Shown: positions 30,185 to 31,182 of the stretch, one piece after another
Numbering within the stretch: the stretch's first letter is position 1
Layout: every line of letters starts with the position of its first letter
From: Nemertoderma westbladi
Taxonomy: Eukaryota > Xenacoelomorpha > Nemertodermatida > Nemertodermatidae
Length of the DNA stretch: 31,182 bases
Reading direction: 5' to 3'
Assembly: GCA_032718475.1 (NCBI GenBank)
Contig: JAUCBJ010005694.1
Coordinates: forward strand, 1 to 31,182
Translations under genes and position numbers: made by a program
Notes under the pieces: model-generated
What the model saw: only the letters and a program-made list of their open reading frames with translations
The model's database searches: none
Told to the model about the DNA's origin: nothing

Positions 30185-30719
30185 AGCTTGCCATTAAAGT
30201 GTGTGTGTATATTTTTTATTGCCCTTACGCCTGACTTAAACAGGACTCTTATAGAACTTACCTCCTAAGCCCGAGCTACAATAACCCCATCGCCAAGACC
30301 CCGGAGTCAAACCAGCAACCTTAAATTCAATATCCAAGAACAGAATCCCATTTAGTAAGCATAGGCCTCTACCCTATAAATCTCAGACAGACCCTGTGAT
30401 AAAATGTGAAGATAACTTACATAATGTTAATAAACCTCATACTGCCATAACCAACGCATGTGTTTTCCATGAATATATATTGTTACACGATATGGCACTA
30501 CTTACACTTTAGCCAGACCACTACGTCCTAATCGACATACTTTATAACACTGAACGTATAAGTATAAGTAAACCATAGTTATTCAACCCCCCCCCCCCCC
30601 CCCCCCCCCCCCCACCAAATTCATTGCTTCCACTAATGCTATATTTAATTTTTTAACAGGAAACCAAGCAATGCATTAACTTATGAAAACATTAAATTAA
30701 TTTTCATATGATTTCTTTT
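30185..30719. other. No gene seen; poly-C tract
   Basis: Non-coding sequence holding a poly-C run at 30587-30613. The first part (30185-30230) may still belong to the 5' side of the Penelope-like fragment, but no further motif is readable. Confidence 0.4.
30587..30613 (+). repeat. Poly-C tract, 27 nt
   Basis: The longest of the four C runs in the window. Confidence 0.95.
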
Positions 30720-30898
30720 GCAGCCATTCTGGCCAATCATAAGAATTATCTGTATAACTTTCACACACACAATGACAGGACTCGGTCAACTGTGTGCAAC
30801 CTTGTCGGATTCTGGAATGACTTATCCTCCCAGATAAGATCATCTCTGGATCTCTAATTCCTACGAATTAGGGAACCGTTAATTATGAATGAATGAAT
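30720..30898 (+). mobile_element. Probable 3' end of a 5'-truncated LINE
   Basis: A short plus-strand frame reads YLYNFHTHNDRTRST then VCNLVGFWNDLSSQIRSS and SLDL before a stop (near 30857). The WNDLSSQIRSS-type text is like the C-terminal end of many non-LTR RT proteins (WN.LP..IRS). It is followed after about 30 bases by an ATGAATGAATGAATG tail, and (GAAT)n tails are common at LINE 3' ends. The rest of the element is absent. Confidence 0.4.
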
Positions 30899-31182
30899 GT
30901 GCCAGATAGTGATTCAATAAGATTACACTTGATGAAGCAACATGGACGGTGATGTATGCTTTTCTTTGGACATTCGCATAGAATGGCTTAGATAGGATTT
31001 TGTCGGCGGGTAGAGCATAAAAAACAGCAAAAAAAATATGATTTAATCAAATTTGTCGTTTAGGCACTTTTCTTACTCACCTTTCAATTATGTTTGATAG
31101 TCTCTTGTATAATTTATTCGATCTCGCTTTAACATTGTCCGTCTTCCAGTCATTCATTATATTCTGATCGCATCATTTCAAA
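30899..31182. other. No feature seen at the right edge
   Basis: AT-rich sequence. No scramblase exon, RNA gene or repeat is recognised. Confidence 0.4.

Noticed and set aside
1-31182. tRNA, rRNA or other standard RNA genes
   Set aside because: No recognisable A-box/B-box pairs or conserved rRNA blocks were seen on either strand.

Overview
This is AT-rich animal nuclear DNA, not prokaryotic. It has short exons with GT..AG junctions separated by kilobase-scale introns, and it carries BEL/Pao, CR1/L2-type, Penelope-like and foldback elements, many minisatellites and several long poly-C tracts. The only host gene I recognise is a phospholipid scramblase. A marine invertebrate, perhaps a non-vertebrate deuterostome, would fit the mix of elements, but that is a low-confidence inference.

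Layout, left to right. Positions 131-4687 (minus) hold one uninterrupted 1518-codon BEL/Pao Gag-protease frame. The RT and RNase H cores are missing from it: after the protease the frame goes straight to the conserved tail that normally follows RNase H. Its upstream side, 4688-8432, is non-coding, contains three local tandem duplications and is dense in the palindrome TACCGGTA. Positions 8433-14011 hold a minus-strand protein-coding sequence of unknown function. It is split by a 4.48-kb CR1/L2-like LINE (8996-13476, plus) flanked by a TTTGG target-site duplication, and the host reading frame matches exactly across the site. The LINE itself carries a 16-copy, 30-bp minisatellite (about 11246-11732) between its endonuclease and reverse transcriptase regions.

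Positions 14012-22489 contain no convincing host gene. They hold a 17-bp minisatellite, a heavily decayed second LINE (about 15676-16493), a 911-bp foldback/MITE element with an 8-bp target-site duplication (18198-19108), a 630-bp array of a 15-bp unit (about 20193-20823) with a 35-bp higher-order zone, a short open frame after that array, and a degenerate repeat (about 21125-21340).

Positions 22490-28283 hold the first three recognisable coding exons of a phospholipid scramblase gene (plus strand, open at its 3' end). The intron phases (0 and 1) and the encoded sequence agree with the family. The rest of the gene must lie beyond the window or in exons I could not find. Beyond it are a GC-rich 200-bp island (about 28940-29130), a frameshifted Penelope-like RT fragment on the minus strand (29405-30184), and the likely 3' end of another LINE (about 30720-30898).

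The elements do not work together as one system. The window is a mobile-element-rich neighbourhood beside and within one host gene. The points most worth following up are the RT-less but fully open Gag-protease frame, the minisatellite inside the LINE, the clean LINE insertion into an unknown gene, and the TACCGGTA enrichment.
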